Shown: positions 25,901-33,959, numbered from the stretch's first letter. The stretch: DNA of 64,000 nt from Distichodus sexfasciatus (GCA_032718565.1 JAVGVS010000004.1:7840043-7904042); one strand, 5' to 3'. A program made the numbers and translations. Notes: generated by a model not told the origin, from the letters alone.

Positions 25901-28900
25901 ATTCCTTCAAAAACTGTGTGCAACTGTACCTAGAAGAATTGATGCTGTTTTGAAGGCAAAGGGTGGTCACAGCAAATATTGATTTGATTTAGATTTCTCT
26001 TTTGTTCATTCACTGCATTTTGTTGATTGATGAAAAGAAATGATTAACACTTCCATTTTTGAAAGCATTCTTTGTTGACAGCCTTTTTTTAACACCTGCC
26101 TAAAACTTTTGCAAAGTACTGTATATGCTGGCAGTCAACAATAAAAAAACAGCTTGCTAAAAGTGGCTAGGCCAGAGCCACATCCAATGCCAGTGAAGGC
26201 GAAAGGTCAACCCAAACCACACGAGAGATTGCTTCACAAAGTTAGACATCATTTCGGTGAACTCTGAATGCTACGGAGTAATCAGCATCAGAAAGTTTCA
26301 GTGTAAATGCTAGTTTGATACTGACCGGCAACGTCCTCGATGGTGTTGGCCCGCATGTCCAGCATGACAGTGCCGTTTAAAATGCAGCTGCGCAGCTCAA
26401 AGAGGCTGTGCAGGTACAGCGTGGCTACGTAGGGCTTACTCCACCTCTCCCCTCCGTCCTCTACGTCCTCCTCAAACTTCAGCCACCTGCTCACACACAC
26501 ACACACACACACACACAGAGGTCATGGTTGTGTACTGGGAGCTGCGTGCTGCGTCTGACCGTGGTGTGAGCTTGGAACCTACCTGGCTGTCTCTTTCCAC
26601 TCGTACAGCTGTCCATCACAGAAGGACAGCTCATCCAGCTCTGTGAAGAGGTCGTGAGGTATGTGCTCTTCATCGTCGTCCTCGGTGCCAAGGATAAACT
26701 GCACTCTCTTTGAAGGTGTGTCTGTGGAGGACGAGGAGGGAGAGAGGATGGAACAGAACTCTAATGCCGAATAATATTGAGACTTTCACAATATGATGGC
26801 TCCTGCTCAGACAGTCAATCAGGCTAACAGTGAGAGAAAGGGAGGAGAGAAAGAGGAGGAAGAGGTACGAGGAAAAGAGAGAGGGAGGAGGGGGAGGGGT
26901 AAAAGGAAAAGAGAGATGGGGAGGAGAGAAGAGAGAGGAGAAAGAGGAGAGAGAAAGAAGATGGAGGACGGAAAAGGGAGGAAAGAGAGAAGGAGGAGAA
27001 AAATAGAGAGAGGAGAAAAGAGAGGGAGAAGGGAGAGAGGAAGAGATTTTTAGTTGTGTCTGTCTCACCACACGTGGGAGAGTCTCTGCCGTCATCGCGC
27101 TCGGTGTCCCGGTCTCTTCTCTTGCGGTGGTGTCTGCGGTGGCGATGGCGGCGGCGGCTCTGTCGGCCCAGCGGGACATGGACACCCACATACACTGCCC
27201 TGTGGCCTGGACAACACAACACAACACATTCACGGTTAACACATCAACACACTCATCGCCTTCTTTATCTTCCATCGCAACCTCAAACTAGCGCCGGGTA
27301 AGCGATCAAAAATTTCATGAATCAAAATCAAAACATTCAGAAATTCTAAACAATGTAATCTTGCCCAGGTCAGTTAATTCTGTTAACATTTTACCCAATG
27401 TGCGCATTAATTGCTTTACGAGGCGCCCAGTTGGCCACAACATTTGTGTGTTTCCCTCATTTGTGTGCTTCCTAACCCTTGCATGTTCTTTTAAAACCTC
27501 AGAAATATGCACCGTCAATAGAAAAAATTCCTCAGCTTTAATAAATGAGCATATTTACAGTGCAAACATGGTCAGTGAACAAACAAAAGACCCAAAAACT
27601 AAGGTAGAAATTTCAATTAATCATGACATTGATTTGAGGTCATATCGCCCAGCCCTACTTCACATCATAAACGCCTACTAAACGAAAAAAATCCACCTTC
27701 AGTTTTATATCAACAATGATAAAGTGTCTTAATTGTCCATTAATAACCAGTCAGTTGAGTCATTTGTTTGCTTGAGTGGCAGAATAAAGAGAGAATTCTT
27801 TCCGCTCAGTATCTCAAATGACTGTTTAAGTTGAAGCTTTATTGTTAACATATTCATGTGGTGTAGATATTAGTGGTAGGCTGACATGGGTGAAAGCACT
27901 AACAACAATGCCCTAAACAACAATCTCGCAGTGCACACGTTTCACCAGCTATTCCAACCCTTTAAATCCCCAATAAGCCACTTTCTGGCTCTGTGTGCAT
28001 CTAATCTGAAGCTGTGGGAAACTCCTCTGTGAACAGAGAACTGCATCGCACAAACTACGTCAAAGCAAGAAGAAAAGCCGGAGTAATTTAACACCTCACC
28101 ACCTCAACCAACCAGCAGGAAGCAGAACTAGTGCTGCCAATTGTGTGTGCAAATGTGTGAAACACAGAGACAGAGGGGAAGGTGGGGGAGGGTGGGCAGA
28201 AACACGCGTCAGATTCATCATGACAGTGTGTGTGTGTGTGTGTGGGCGCGTGTGTGAAACTTCTCTACATAGAAAAAGGAAGGAGTGTGAGGAACACTCA
28301 CAAGCATCTGTCTTCAGACCACGCACACGTCAGACAGACACTGCATCAGTCTAACCCAACCAAATTTCAATACAGAACCACAGTGTGTGAGTGAGCAGTG
28401 CTGATGACCACACTCTTTCCTAAATGACCAGCAGTAAAGCAGACTCATTTGTGCAAGGATTCGTTCCAAAAATAACCCTGTAAAACTATTCGACCAGCTT
28501 GTTTGACAGCATCTCTGTAGTGTTCAAACATAGCGGTTGTGAAACGCACATCAAACGTGGTGTTGTGTCTGACCTAGGCCGTTTGTTATCAACAGGGGTG
28601 TAAACCATGATACGACATTATACAACAACGATTACACAACGATTCACAAAGTCTCTGATTCGATTCAATCCAGAAGCATCGGGAGATCACTATGACACAA
28701 TACCATGAACTGATTTAACACAACCACTTCCATTTTCTGACGCCTTCGAGCTTGCTTTGCCAGGTACATTACGATATGAAAGGTGTGTGAGTGATGTTAT
28801 GGGCTCACTGATCAACGAATCAAGCTGTCAGTGGAGATCAAAGCAGCGTTCAAAACCGCCTTAAAACTAATCGCTCAACAACCGTCCAAAAATCCTGTAG

Positions 28901-29719
28901 CACGAACAAGGCTTATGGTGTGCAGGTTGGAAGAGGTGAGGTATTGTAGGGAGGAGGTGGAAGTGAGCTGAGGTGCGTACTGTGTGCAGTGTTGCAGAGG
29001 GGACGGCAGCTGAACCCAAGCAGGTTCTGTTTAATTAGTGAAATCTGGAACAACCCACTAATCCTCCCTAATGCTATCAACCCTGCGTGTAAGGGTCAGC
29101 TCAAGAGCTAATAAAGTCCTCATAACTGGGGCCTCTACTAAACGTAAGAAACAACACCGTTCACTCATACTATGCGATCCCAAAACTGAGCAAGAGGGAA
29201 AGTGAGATTGATAGAGAAGCATTTCCCCACAATCACACAGACGTTTGATTTTTCACCTCAAATCTCTGCACCTCCAAAATGTTTTCTACACAACTCTCAT
29301 GCAAAAGAACAACCAGAGACTGGTCAGACACAGGTCAGGATTTTTCCAGGACGTTCCGTGACTGTGTATGTGTGACTAAGTGTGTGTGGAGGCGAGATGA
29401 GTGGAGATGTGAGAAGAGGATGAGTGTGCGTATGAGTGAGCGAGCGTGTAAGCGACACACTACCGGCATCTGAAATGAGTGACCTGGCACAGACGCGTAT
29501 GTGTGTATTTAAGCACAAGATTGTAGCACGTGCACGACAAAGAATCCTGAATCTGGCTTCCCTTTATGGTTTCCACACTAGCGTCACTTTTAGGGACAAA
29601 CATTACGGAGACGGTGAATCGACGGGGTGCGGCTTACTTTCAAGCTCCTCCTTCTCAAAGTTGGTGTGGATGGTGGAGCTGGTCTTTCCCAGGTCTACTA
29701 CGGCCTCATCGTCGTTACC
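4663..29719 (-). CDS. slc4a7: slc4a7 (NBCn1) coding exons 2-14, electroneutral Na+/HCO3- cotransporter, partial
   Basis: Thirteen exons with compatible phases are 29719-29638, 27206-27069, 26721-26583, 26486-26326, 24806-24618, 23477-23013, 19574-19438, 12366-12209, 10616-10529, 9296-9150, 8593-8490, 5932-5758 and 4796-4663. Joined to exon 1 (47774-47818, opposite strand) they give about 720 residues without a stop. The family imports Na+ and bicarbonate across the plasma membrane to raise cell pH. In order come DEAVVDLGKTSS, an Arg/His-rich stretch, the cytoplasmic domain (DTPSKRVQFILGTEDDDEEH, WLKFEEDVEDGGERW), a Ser/Pro/acidic cassette, and the second cytoplasmic half (VDMNFMKKIPPGAEASNVLV, DEFLDQVTVLPPGEWDP). 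The first membrane spans follow (ALSLQCLASILFLYCACMSP, VITFGGLLGE, SAIESLFGAS, QPLTILGSTGPVLVFEKILY). RSCILNGTVMLDMRANT and FLERPIIAFVRLSP fit SLC4A7 better than SLC4A8 or SLC4A10. The remaining spans and the C-terminal tail, about 500 residues in relatives, are absent from 1-4662 and must lie further left or be lost. Confidence 0.95.
4835..4995 (-). repeat. LINE-type 3' end, minus orientation, in a slc4a7 intron
   Basis: Read on the minus strand it ends ATGACAATAAAGTTGACTTT, a 3' terminus typical of fish LINEs. It lies about 40 bases upstream of slc4a7 exon 14. Confidence 0.5.
5758..5932 (-). CDS. slc4a7: slc4a7 exon 13: entry into the membrane domain
   Basis: It encodes IFGGLVLDVRRKAPFILSDV through VITFGGLLGEITKGNI. 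Mammalian relatives have GEATEGRI at the end, so the ITKGNI tail is a local change. The acceptor is GCGTCTCAG and the donor ATT|GTGAGT, phase 0. Confidence 0.95.
6829..7219 (+). mobile_element. hAT-like MITE, recurrent 'GGGGTGTAACG' family
   Basis: It begins in ATATCATGATACGCC and ends GACGTACCGTTACACCCCTA. The interior holds family marks seen in over ten other places here: CATATGTCGATTGAACACCA, ATTTTTATTCCCGAGATCAA and TTGGACTGATGCTATTG. It is noncoding. Confidence 0.6.
7243..7765 (+). mobile_element. 523-bp PIF/Harbinger element with transposase N-terminal remnant
   Basis: The ends are AGGCTGGAATATACTTG and, on the complement, AGGCTGAAACATACTTG. TAA flanks both sides (7240-7242 and 7766-7768), fitting the 3-bp TWA duplication of PIF/Harbinger. 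At 7451 an ATG opens MASVEEALIFIILRRHQRRK and then KSRRWYVQPLNR, which looks like the N-terminus of a Harbinger transposase. A stop follows soon after, so it is a non-autonomous deletion derivative. Confidence 0.8.
7944..8210 (+). repeat. SINE-B copy (tRNA-like, CGGTGGCGCAGTGG head)
   Basis: The head GCACGGTGGCGCAGTGG and the B-box-like GGGTTCGATCCCCGGGA are present. The tail CCGCGACCCTAATGGGGAC is followed by (GAAT)n. The middle is shortened relative to the 45808-46140 copy. Confidence 0.85.
8490..8593 (-). CDS. slc4a7: slc4a7 exon 12: linker before the membrane domain
   Basis: It encodes EKRKLPPMPNGSTPPADSVK and then GEEHHSGPELQRTGR. EKRK and GPELQRTGR are shared by all Na+-coupled SLC4 members; the middle varies freely. 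The acceptor is GTTTTAG and the donor CG|GTTAGC. Confidence 0.93.
8711..8954 (+). repeat. SINE-A, near full length
   Basis: The tRNA-like head TGGTGGCGTAACGGTAGGG has a B box GCAGGTTCAAATCC. The body CACTGAGGTGCTCATGAGCA leads to the standard tail ending AATAATCACTCACTT. Confidence 0.9.
9150..9296 (-). CDS. slc4a7: slc4a7 exon 11: end of the cytoplasmic domain
   Basis: It encodes IFHDVAYKAKDRNDLLSGID, EFLDQVTVLPPGEWDPTIRI and EPPKYVPSQ. The block is nearly invariant in NBCn1, NDCBE and NCBE. The acceptor is TGTTTTAG and the donor TCCCAG|GTCTGT, phase 0 at both ends. Confidence 0.96.
10012..10196 (-). repeat. SINE-C copy (HAmo-like tRNA-derived SINE)
   Basis: On the minus strand the head reads GTGTAGTGGTTAGGACGCTT and then GGTCGTGGGTTCAAATCC, tRNA A- and B-box style. 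It ends in AGAGCGGCTGCTAAGTGCCC, the usual 3' end of this widespread fish SINE type. Confidence 0.8.
10529..10616 (-). CDS. slc4a7: slc4a7 exon 10
   Basis: It encodes FLFLLLGPFGKGSQYHEIGR and SIATLMTDE, the conserved dimer-interface segment of the cytoplasmic domain. The acceptor is GTTTCAG and the donor GAG|GTACAG. Confidence 0.95.
11507..12155. mobile_element. 649-bp MITE with GTGACCCTCCACGGCAAAAC ends
   Basis: The left end GTGACCCTCCACGGCAAAAC and about ten further bases (CAGTCGCTT) are repeated as a near-perfect inverse at the right end. No coding capacity is seen. It sits in the intron between slc4a7 exons 9 and 10, about 50 bases from the exon 9 donor. Confidence 0.85.
12209..12366 (-). 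CDS. slc4a7: slc4a7 exon 9
   Basis: It encodes VDMNFMKKIPPGAEASNVLV, GEVDFLERPIIAFVRLSPAI and LLTGVTEVPVPTR. GEVDFLERP is a SLC4A7-type signature. The acceptor is CCCCTCAG and the donor ACTAG|GTAGCT. Confidence 0.96.
12519..12735 (-). mobile_element. hAT-like MITE, 'GGGGTGTAACG' family, partial
   Basis: It is a reverse copy of the family at 6829-7219. AATGGAAGTGATGG and AATCAGCATATGATATTGTC are the complements of family marks, and ACATCATATATATTGTAACC matches the 38500 copy. Confidence 0.55.
12746..13938. mobile_element. 1.2-kb hAT-like element, same family as 36127-36966
   Basis: The right end reads CAGATCGGTGCATCCCTA. The left end TAGAGACGCGCCAGTGCATC is a decayed inverse of it. Interior blocks shared with the 36127 element are TGAAAATGAAGAAATACTGA, CCACTGAAAAC and GCCCAATACCACCGATACCC. 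No transposase frame survives and the target duplication is no longer clear. Confidence 0.65.
13939..15850. other. slc4a7 intron DNA without a recognised gene
   Basis: It holds a fragment of the 'GGGGTGTAACG' MITE family at about 14250-14510 (ending TATCGTTACACTCCTATT), a short (CCCT)n run at 14516 and otherwise unique AT-rich sequence. Short open frames here show no protein-like composition. Confidence 0.5.
15950..16085. promoter_or_regulatory. small GC-rich island inside slc4a7
   Basis: The stretch is GC-rich with CGCAGCGGCAGCGGAGCGAC. On the minus strand ACCCACA|GTAAGT is a strong donor preceded by an acceptor-like CTGACCTGAG 70 bases earlier. A 70-base cassette would shift the slc4a7 frame, so it is not an internal coding exon. 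It could be an alternative first exon or an enhancer. Confidence 0.3.
16468..16880. mobile_element. hAT-like MITE (AGGGCTGTGCAAAA type)
   Basis: It starts TAGGGCTGTGCAAAAAAGTC and contains TCAATATAATCGCGATATT. Its right part has GTATCGCAATATGTCGTGAT before CCAATACCCACCCCTATT. These ATCGCGATA-rich bodies are typical of fish hAT-derived repeats. The end repeats are imperfect. Confidence 0.5.
16940..17010. repeat. (TA)n/(CA)n microsatellite
   Basis: GACTGACTGACTGA is followed by alternating TATATA and ACACAC runs and then ATAAATATATAAATATA. Confidence 0.9.
17830..18075 (+). mobile_element. hAT-like MITE, 'GGGGTGTAACG' family, partial
   Basis: Family marks in order are ATACGATTTCGATTTAATTC, CAATATGAGACAATATCACA, TTTTTTATTCATGAGCTCAA and TCACTTTGGAATGACGCTAT. 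Both ends are eroded. Confidence 0.55.
18766..18989 (-). repeat. SINE-A, minus orientation
   Basis: Read on the plus strand it starts TGTCATTGTCATCGAGAACA, holds CCTCTGCATTTGACCCATCC, and ends in the inverted tRNA-like head (CAATATGCTACCAACTGCC). Confidence 0.88.
19438..19574 (-). CDS. slc4a7: slc4a7 exon 8: variable linker
   Basis: After the split Gly codon it encodes QLASPHSAPGNLDGSKASES and then a Gly-rich segment ending GGSRENSTMDFTK. It matches the mammalian LASPQSAPGNLDNSKS and GGSRENSTVDFSK blocks. The donor is AAG|GTCAGC. GGTCAG|GTCAG offers two nested acceptors; the outer one fits the phase of exon 7. Confidence 0.88.
19888..20203 (-). repeat. SINE-B copy, minus orientation
   Basis: It begins with (ATTC)n and has ACTCACATGTGGGGCCTCAT, GGGGCCAATTTAGAGTCACC and ATCGAACCCAGGACTTTCTT. 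It ends with the inverted CGGTGGCGCAGTGG-type head (GACACTGTGCCGCTCC). Confidence 0.8.
20300..22700. other. slc4a7 intron DNA with a 350-base polypurine tract
   Basis: From about 21326 to 21680 the plus strand is almost entirely A and G (GAGAGAGAAAGAGGGAAAG and similar). The open frames across it are low-complexity Arg/Glu and are not genes. The rest is unique sequence apart from a decayed tRNA-SINE fragment at 22085-22165. Confidence 0.6.
22712..22918. mobile_element. about 200-bp hAT-like MITE (AGGGCTGGGCAA ends)
   Basis: The left end TAGGGCTGGGCAACACGA and the right end TTAATTGCTCAGCCCTGG are inverse matches over about 15 bases. The interior is an AT-rich TTTTAATTACAATTAATG stretch. Confidence 0.55.
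23013..23477 (-). CDS. slc4a7: slc4a7 exon 7: Ser/Pro-rich and acidic regulatory cassette
   Basis: It opens GEGLSASRLSLLRRGSSLST, matching the mammalian NBCn1 alternative cassette with SASRHSL. It then has a Ser/Arg stretch, a Pro/Ser/Ala-rich low-complexity stretch, and VLLVSSSDSGDIPKVVVFPP followed by seven Glu. In relatives this insert is optional and controls transport and calcineurin or IRBIT binding. The acceptor is TATTAAG. No good GT donor exists after EHDLAPGS; the GC donor GAAG|GCAAAT is the only choice giving the right phase and homology. The frame stays open to 22981. Confidence 0.82.
23790..24070. repeat. degenerate CTAACCCTAA/CCATAATCTGACC repeat
   Basis: It is a loose tandem of CTAACCCTAAA, CCATAATC and TGACCCTAACCC units, about 23 bases each. 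It is telomere-like in sequence but too diverged to be a true interstitial telomere. Confidence 0.6.
24618..24806 (-). CDS. slc4a7: slc4a7 exon 6
   Basis: It encodes MMIDSMVASKQLDETLMEKV, REVLLKRHHHQNEKKLSNRI and PLVRSIADIGKKHSETHLLE. It matches NBCn1 (VREALLKRHHHQNEK and IPLVRSFADIGKKHSDPHLL). The acceptor is CCGTTAG and the donor AACG|GTGAGA. Confidence 0.95.
25080..25240 (+). repeat. LINE-type 3' tail
   Basis: It ends with GCAATTTCCTTTGGGATGAA and then TAAAGTTTTCTAATTCTG, a 3' end typical of several fish LINEs. No coding part is left. Confidence 0.5.
25568..26121 (+). mobile_element. 554-bp degenerate Tc1-like element
   Basis: The ends CAGTACTGTGCAAAAGTTTT and the inverse AAAACTTTTGCAAAGTACTG are flanked by TA on both sides. 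The interior, read in shifting frames, has LQDVWNNLP and then AVLKAKGGHSKY, like the C-terminus of a Tc1-type transposase. Stops and shifts make it dead. Confidence 0.8.
26326..26486 (-). CDS. slc4a7: slc4a7 exon 5
   Basis: It encodes WLKFEEDVEDGGERWSKPYV, ATLYLHSLFELRSCILNGTV and MLDMRANTIEDVA. RSCILNGTVMLDM is the SLC4A7 form. A (CA)n run sits directly on the acceptor side. The donor is GCCG|GTCAGT. Confidence 0.96.
26583..26721 (-). CDS. slc4a7: slc4a7 exon 4
   Basis: It encodes TPSKRVQFILGTEDDDEEHI, PHDLFTELDELSFCDGQLYE and WKETA. The acceptor is CTCCACAG and the donor GCCAG|GTAGGT. Confidence 0.96.
26823..27052. repeat. 230-base polypurine tract in the intron next to exon 3
   Basis: The plus strand is almost pure A and G (GAGAGAAAGGGAGGAGAGAA and similar). 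It starts 16 bases past the exon 3 donor and gives low-complexity open frames on both strands that are not genes. Confidence 0.9.
27069..27206 (-). CDS. slc4a7: slc4a7 exon 3: basic N-terminal segment
   Basis: It encodes HRAVYVGVHVPLGRQSRRRH, RHRRHHRKRRDRDTERDDGR and DSPTC. HRAVYVGVHVP and the Arg/His run followed by DGRDSP match NBCn1. The acceptor is GTTGTCCAG and the donor TGTG|GTGAGA. Confidence 0.95.
28130..29637. other. slc4a7 intron between exons 2 and 3
   Basis: It contains (GT)n near 28225 and a partial 'GGGGTGTAACG' family MITE at about 28592-28835 (CCATGATACGACATTATACA; TTATGGGCTCACTGATCAAC). The rest is unique sequence with no supported gene. Confidence 0.5.
29638..29719 (-). CDS. 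slc4a7: slc4a7 exon 2: second coding exon, first on this strand
   Basis: It encodes GNDDEAVVDLGKTSSTIHTN and FEKEELE, matching the NBCn1 block GPDEEAVVDLGKTSS. The acceptor TTTGTTGTCAG and donor GAAA|GTAAGC are good. It starts at phase 0 with no Met, so it needs an upstream first exon. None lies on this strand up to the gap; the matching one is at 47774-47818 on the other strand. Confidence 0.96.
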
Positions 29720-30004
29720 CTGACAACAAAGAGAGAGGGGAGAGGGACAATTAAGATGCTGACAAAGAAGGACGGGCGACAGGTTTGGGCTTTTCTTTAG
29801 GCAAGGATCAGCATACATGGAGAACTAGAGATGGTTCTGATCCTTGTATGCTGATGGAGAACAGCACATTATCACTTTTTCAGGTATGATAACAAACCTC
29901 ACAGCAATGTTAATCCCCTATTTGTCCCTCCTTTATGAACTGCTAACCATAACATTTAAAACTTTTATTTCTCTCATTTGTTTTGTTTTTAGTGTAATAG
30001 CAAA

Positions 30005-30186
30005 GTGGTACCTTTCCCGGTCCAGTTCAAGTACCGGACTGGTAAAGGTACCACTGAGTAAACTACCGTCTCCAAGCACTGCTCCCCGGACGCTGACCTT
30101 CACGGATGGGTCAAATGCAGAGGTCACATTTTGTTGTGGAGCACTGTGTGTTGTGCTGTGTTCATAATTACAAATAATCACTCATT
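30005..30186 (+). repeat. SINE-A, head truncated
   Basis: GTACCGGACTGGTAAAGGTA leads into CACGGATGGGTCAAATGCAG and the usual tail ending in AATAATCACTCA. The tRNA-like part is missing. Confidence 0.85.
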
Positions 30187-30282
30187 CACAAAAGCTGATC
30201 GAAAAAAGTAGATTTTTACATTTTTAATAGCATTAATATTTTGACTAGATCTTGACCCGTATCAATACTAATATTGCATTAC

Positions 30283-30966
30283 TAGGGCCCTATGATTTCT
30301 GCGATGCGGGAAAACGCGGATGGAATCGCGGATTTCAGCAAATAAAATGGAATCTGATATCGGTGTGTGGGCAAAGCAAAGCAATGGTTTCTAATCTGTT
30401 TTGGCCGCTGCAGCCTCCTGTACGTGTTATCTGTTGAGGCGGGACTCAGCTTTCCACACACACACACAAATGCACAAAAGGGGAAAAGTCAACGGTCAGC
30501 TATGGCGAAGAGGCTCGCTGAAACACCGAAGTCCTCAAAAGAACTACGGAATTTGGGTGTTTGTGCTAAGTTTAGGGCAGAACAATACCCAAATGATTTT
30601 TACGAACTCTTTCGTAAGCACACGATAGACTGCACCCACAAGAACACGTGACGACCACTTACAGTCAAAAACTCACATCAGAAACGTTTCGTTTTGCACG
30701 AAAAAAAGAACGTTTTTTGTTGTTTACAGGTAAATGTTTTACCAAAGCAGGAAATGTTCTGCTGAACCCCAGCACTTTGTTGAAGTTGAATAACAGTCAT
30801 TTAATGTGATTTTTTTCCCATCCACTCCATAATTAGACACTTTTTAGGTGAATAAATATGATTATAACATAAAACACAGAATTCAGAAGAATAAAAATGG
30901 AAAAACGGAATTCAGGAAAAAATAAAACGAATTTAGGGAAAACAAAACAGATTTCTTAGGGCCCTA
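30283..30966 (+). mobile_element. 684-bp hAT-like element with a transposase N-terminal fragment
   Basis: The ends are TAGGGCCCTATGATTTCTGC and TTTCTTAGGGCCCTA. CATTAC flanks both sides. At 30502 an ATG opens MAKRLAETPKSSKELRNLGV; further on come EQYPNDFYELFRKHTIDCTH and a stop, which looks like the start of a BED-finger hAT transposase. It is a non-autonomous copy. Confidence 0.72.
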
Positions 30967-31264
30967 CATTACGTTTACATTGAATTTACAATAATGTCAT
31001 TACTGGGTCATTTGTTTTGGGTCATTATTATGATGTGGCCATGTCTTTTACTAGGTATCAATATCGATACTCATATTGGATCTTTCAGGGTTTTTTTTTT
31101 TTTATAAGCATTGAGCCTAAGCATTTTATACCAGGTATCAACCCAATACTGATACTGGGTCATCTTTTAGTAAGTATTAATCTGATACTGGTGAGACGTG
31201 TGCCTTATCTACAGACAGCAGATTGTAAAAACTGATTTAGCAGCGTTTGTATGACTGAGTAAAT

Positions 31265-31325
31265 CTTGGAAGAAAACAGGGAGAGAGAGAGAGAGAGAGA
31301 GACAGAGAGAGTGAAAGAGAGAAAG
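31265..31325. repeat. (GA)n microsatellite
   Basis: GGGAGAGAGAGAGAGAGAGA and related purine runs. Confidence 0.9.
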
Positions 31326-31889
31326 GAACTAGACTAGAGTGAGAGGTTTAGCCCACAAGCGTCATAGGGTGCACTGGGAACGCTGTCGTCCCCGGGGCCC
31401 GACACACACGGGACTATAAAAGAGCGTAAAATATGCCCCCAGGGCTCTCACTAGTTCCTAACAAAACTCTCTGTATCTGTGATACACTCATGTCTTTAGG
31501 GTAAACGACAATCTGGGACGAGACTCTCAGGATTCATTGTCCGGTTTGAGGCACTTTCATATTCTGAAACAAACCCAAACAAAACAGGCAGCGTAACAGC
31601 CAACGAGGCCAAGGTGGTATTTATAGTGCACAATGAATGAGTGGAAACTTGCCCTAAATGGCTAATGCCTTTTCTTAAATTTGTCAGCTGATCAACAGGG
31701 TGGGACACAGAGTACGTTTTCGCAGCAATTAAACTGTCAATATTTTCTCAAAACAGCAGCAGTGATGGTGGTGAAAATTTTAACATGGCAGAAGGTTTTG
31801 AGGAGTTGCTTGTCGATCACATTCAGAGATCAGAGAGGAAGATGCATTTACTAGCGGTGTATATCACAAATTTTATCACTATGTGATAT

Positions 31890-33320
31890 GATTTATACTG
31901 TAGGTGGTCCTGGATAGGGATGCACCGATCGATCGGCCAGCGATCGGAATCGACCGTTTTTTGGCCCGATCGGTGATCGGGCGATCACTCACACGTATTG
32001 CCGATTTCAAACCGATCTTGCGCATGCGCATTACTTGCAGCACAGCCATGCGCGCATTCAGGCAGCGTTCACATGTACGCTCAACGGAGGCGTTTCTCAT
32101 TCACTTTGAATGGGGTGACATCGTGAGGTGACGAAATGAGTTTTGGGTGCGTGAGTATGGCGTCACATTAGTGCCAAAACTAGAGCGCGCAAAATGGCTT
32201 GCCGCAAAATATTTGTGGGCGTAAATTTCAAAGTCGCACGTGCAAATGTAAAACTTGAGAGCACAAAATTAAGAATCGAGTGCGCGGTTGTGATAATATT
32301 ACGCGCGAACTGTATTTTTCCTCTCGCGAATGTCTTTTTTCCTCTCGATGTGTTAAATGTGCGCGGTTTGAAAGGGGGCGGGTTTTGGCAGCTTCTGCGA
32401 ATCCTATTGGCCGATGGCTCCTGGTCTTGTGATTGACTGCTCACTACAGACAGTTTTTACAGAAAAACCAAAGATGACGTAGAAAGAGGAACGGCGACAG
32501 GTAGATTAAACACAAGTTATAGTTTATCAACCTTATAATTATAATTTAATAGTTAGGTTACACATTTAATAAGCACGCAATCAATGGCTCCCCTTGCCCA
32601 CTTGTCTGTCCCCAATTCAACATAAACACAGATGCACAAGTCAATCACAAGATGATCACAAGATGATCAGCCATTTTCCATAGTTGAGAATAGAGGTTTC
32701 AGAAATCTGATAAATCACCTCTGCCCAAAATACACAATGCCAAGTAGGCGTTACTTTTGGACGTCGAGTTACCGGAGTTATTACATTTTACGAGTTACAT
32801 TTTATTTATTTAAATTTGTAAAGAAAATTTGTTATGAAAATTAAGCATTATATTAAAGAAAATTAGATTTTTCTTTGTATTTGCTGTAGAGCTGCCACTA
32901 TTATATGTCACTATTATAAAAGTAACTAGTAAACAGGGAAAGTAACTACCGCATTACATTTAAAAAGTTGAAACCCATTTTTTGTGTGAATGTCGTTGAT
33001 TACTCGCAGAAGCTCTAATTTTCTGTTATCTGGGAAAAAAATCGGTATCGGAAAAATCGGTATCGGCCGATCACACTTACAAAAACATCGGTAATCGGAA
33101 TCGGCCAAGAAAATTGCAATCGGTGCATCCCTAGTCCAGGACCAATAAATGTACTACCAAGGAATTCATGAGGAACTGACCGCACCCAAGCACTGCTCCC
33201 CGGGCACTACCAAGAAGCTGCCCACTGCTCTGTCACACATGGGTCAGATGCAGAGTTCACATTTCATTATGGTGCACTGTGTGCTGTGCTGTTCTCACAA
33301 TGACAATCACTCACTTAAAA
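31890..33320 (+). repeat. SINE-A split by a hAT element
   Basis: The SINE body is interrupted inside its GGTCCTGGACC-like motif. The right part resumes at 33134 with GTCCAGGACCAATAAATGTA and runs through TGGGTCAGATGCAGAG to CAATGACAATCACTCACTT. Only the two outer parts are SINE. Confidence 0.82.
31915..33133. mobile_element. 1219-bp hAT element (TAGGGATGCACCGATCG ends)
   Basis: The left end TAGGGATGCACCGATCGATC and the right end CAATCGGTGCATCCCTA are inverse, with extended CGATCGG/CCGATCG pairs in the subterminal region. The flanking 8-mers GTCCTGGA and GTCCAGGA form a target duplication with one mismatch. No long transposase frame is present. It lies inside a SINE-A copy. Confidence 0.85.
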
Positions 33321-33959
33321 TATTGATTCAACAGACAATGATTTGATGTCTACTGATATCACATTGTGCAATTGCACCCACTGTAGATCTGCTACGATAC
33401 AATATCAATTCAATTCAGCTATCAGAAGCCAGCGACCGATATATCATGTGCTGATTTAAAACAATCACTTCTGTTCATATTAAAACACAAGTAGCAGTTA
33501 GCCTAAAATATCGTTTGACATTTTTTACATTTCTCAGCACCTCAAGACATTTAAACCAGTCTTCTCTCTTAGCAAACAGACCTCTTGTTCAATATGTACA
33601 ATGTCTAAACAATGTTTTCATTTTGAATCAATGCTATGGGCTCACTGATCATTGAATGAATATCACTGTAGACTGACTGCACTCACTTGACATTTCAGTT
33701 CTCAAAGAAGCTGCCAACGGATGCTGGGTTTATACAGTGTGAAATGTCTGTTCAAGTTCATGTGCTGCTATATGGTGGGACAGAAACAAAAAGTGAAAGC
33801 CTCTGCTGGGACACGTGCTGAACGCTTGTTCTTCCTATACAGAATATTAGTTTTCTCGCATAAGTTGTTGCTTTTTATTATTATTTTTTTTCCACAGCAA
33901 TAAGGCAGCTCATCAAAGTATCTACAGTGTAATGAGCCGCATTTGAAGTTTTAAAGTAG

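Noticed and set aside
26670..27275. 201-residue open frame on the minus strand
   Set aside because: It runs from exon 3 of slc4a7 in the wrong frame into the polypurine tract; most residues are Ser/Pro/Phe/Leu low complexity.
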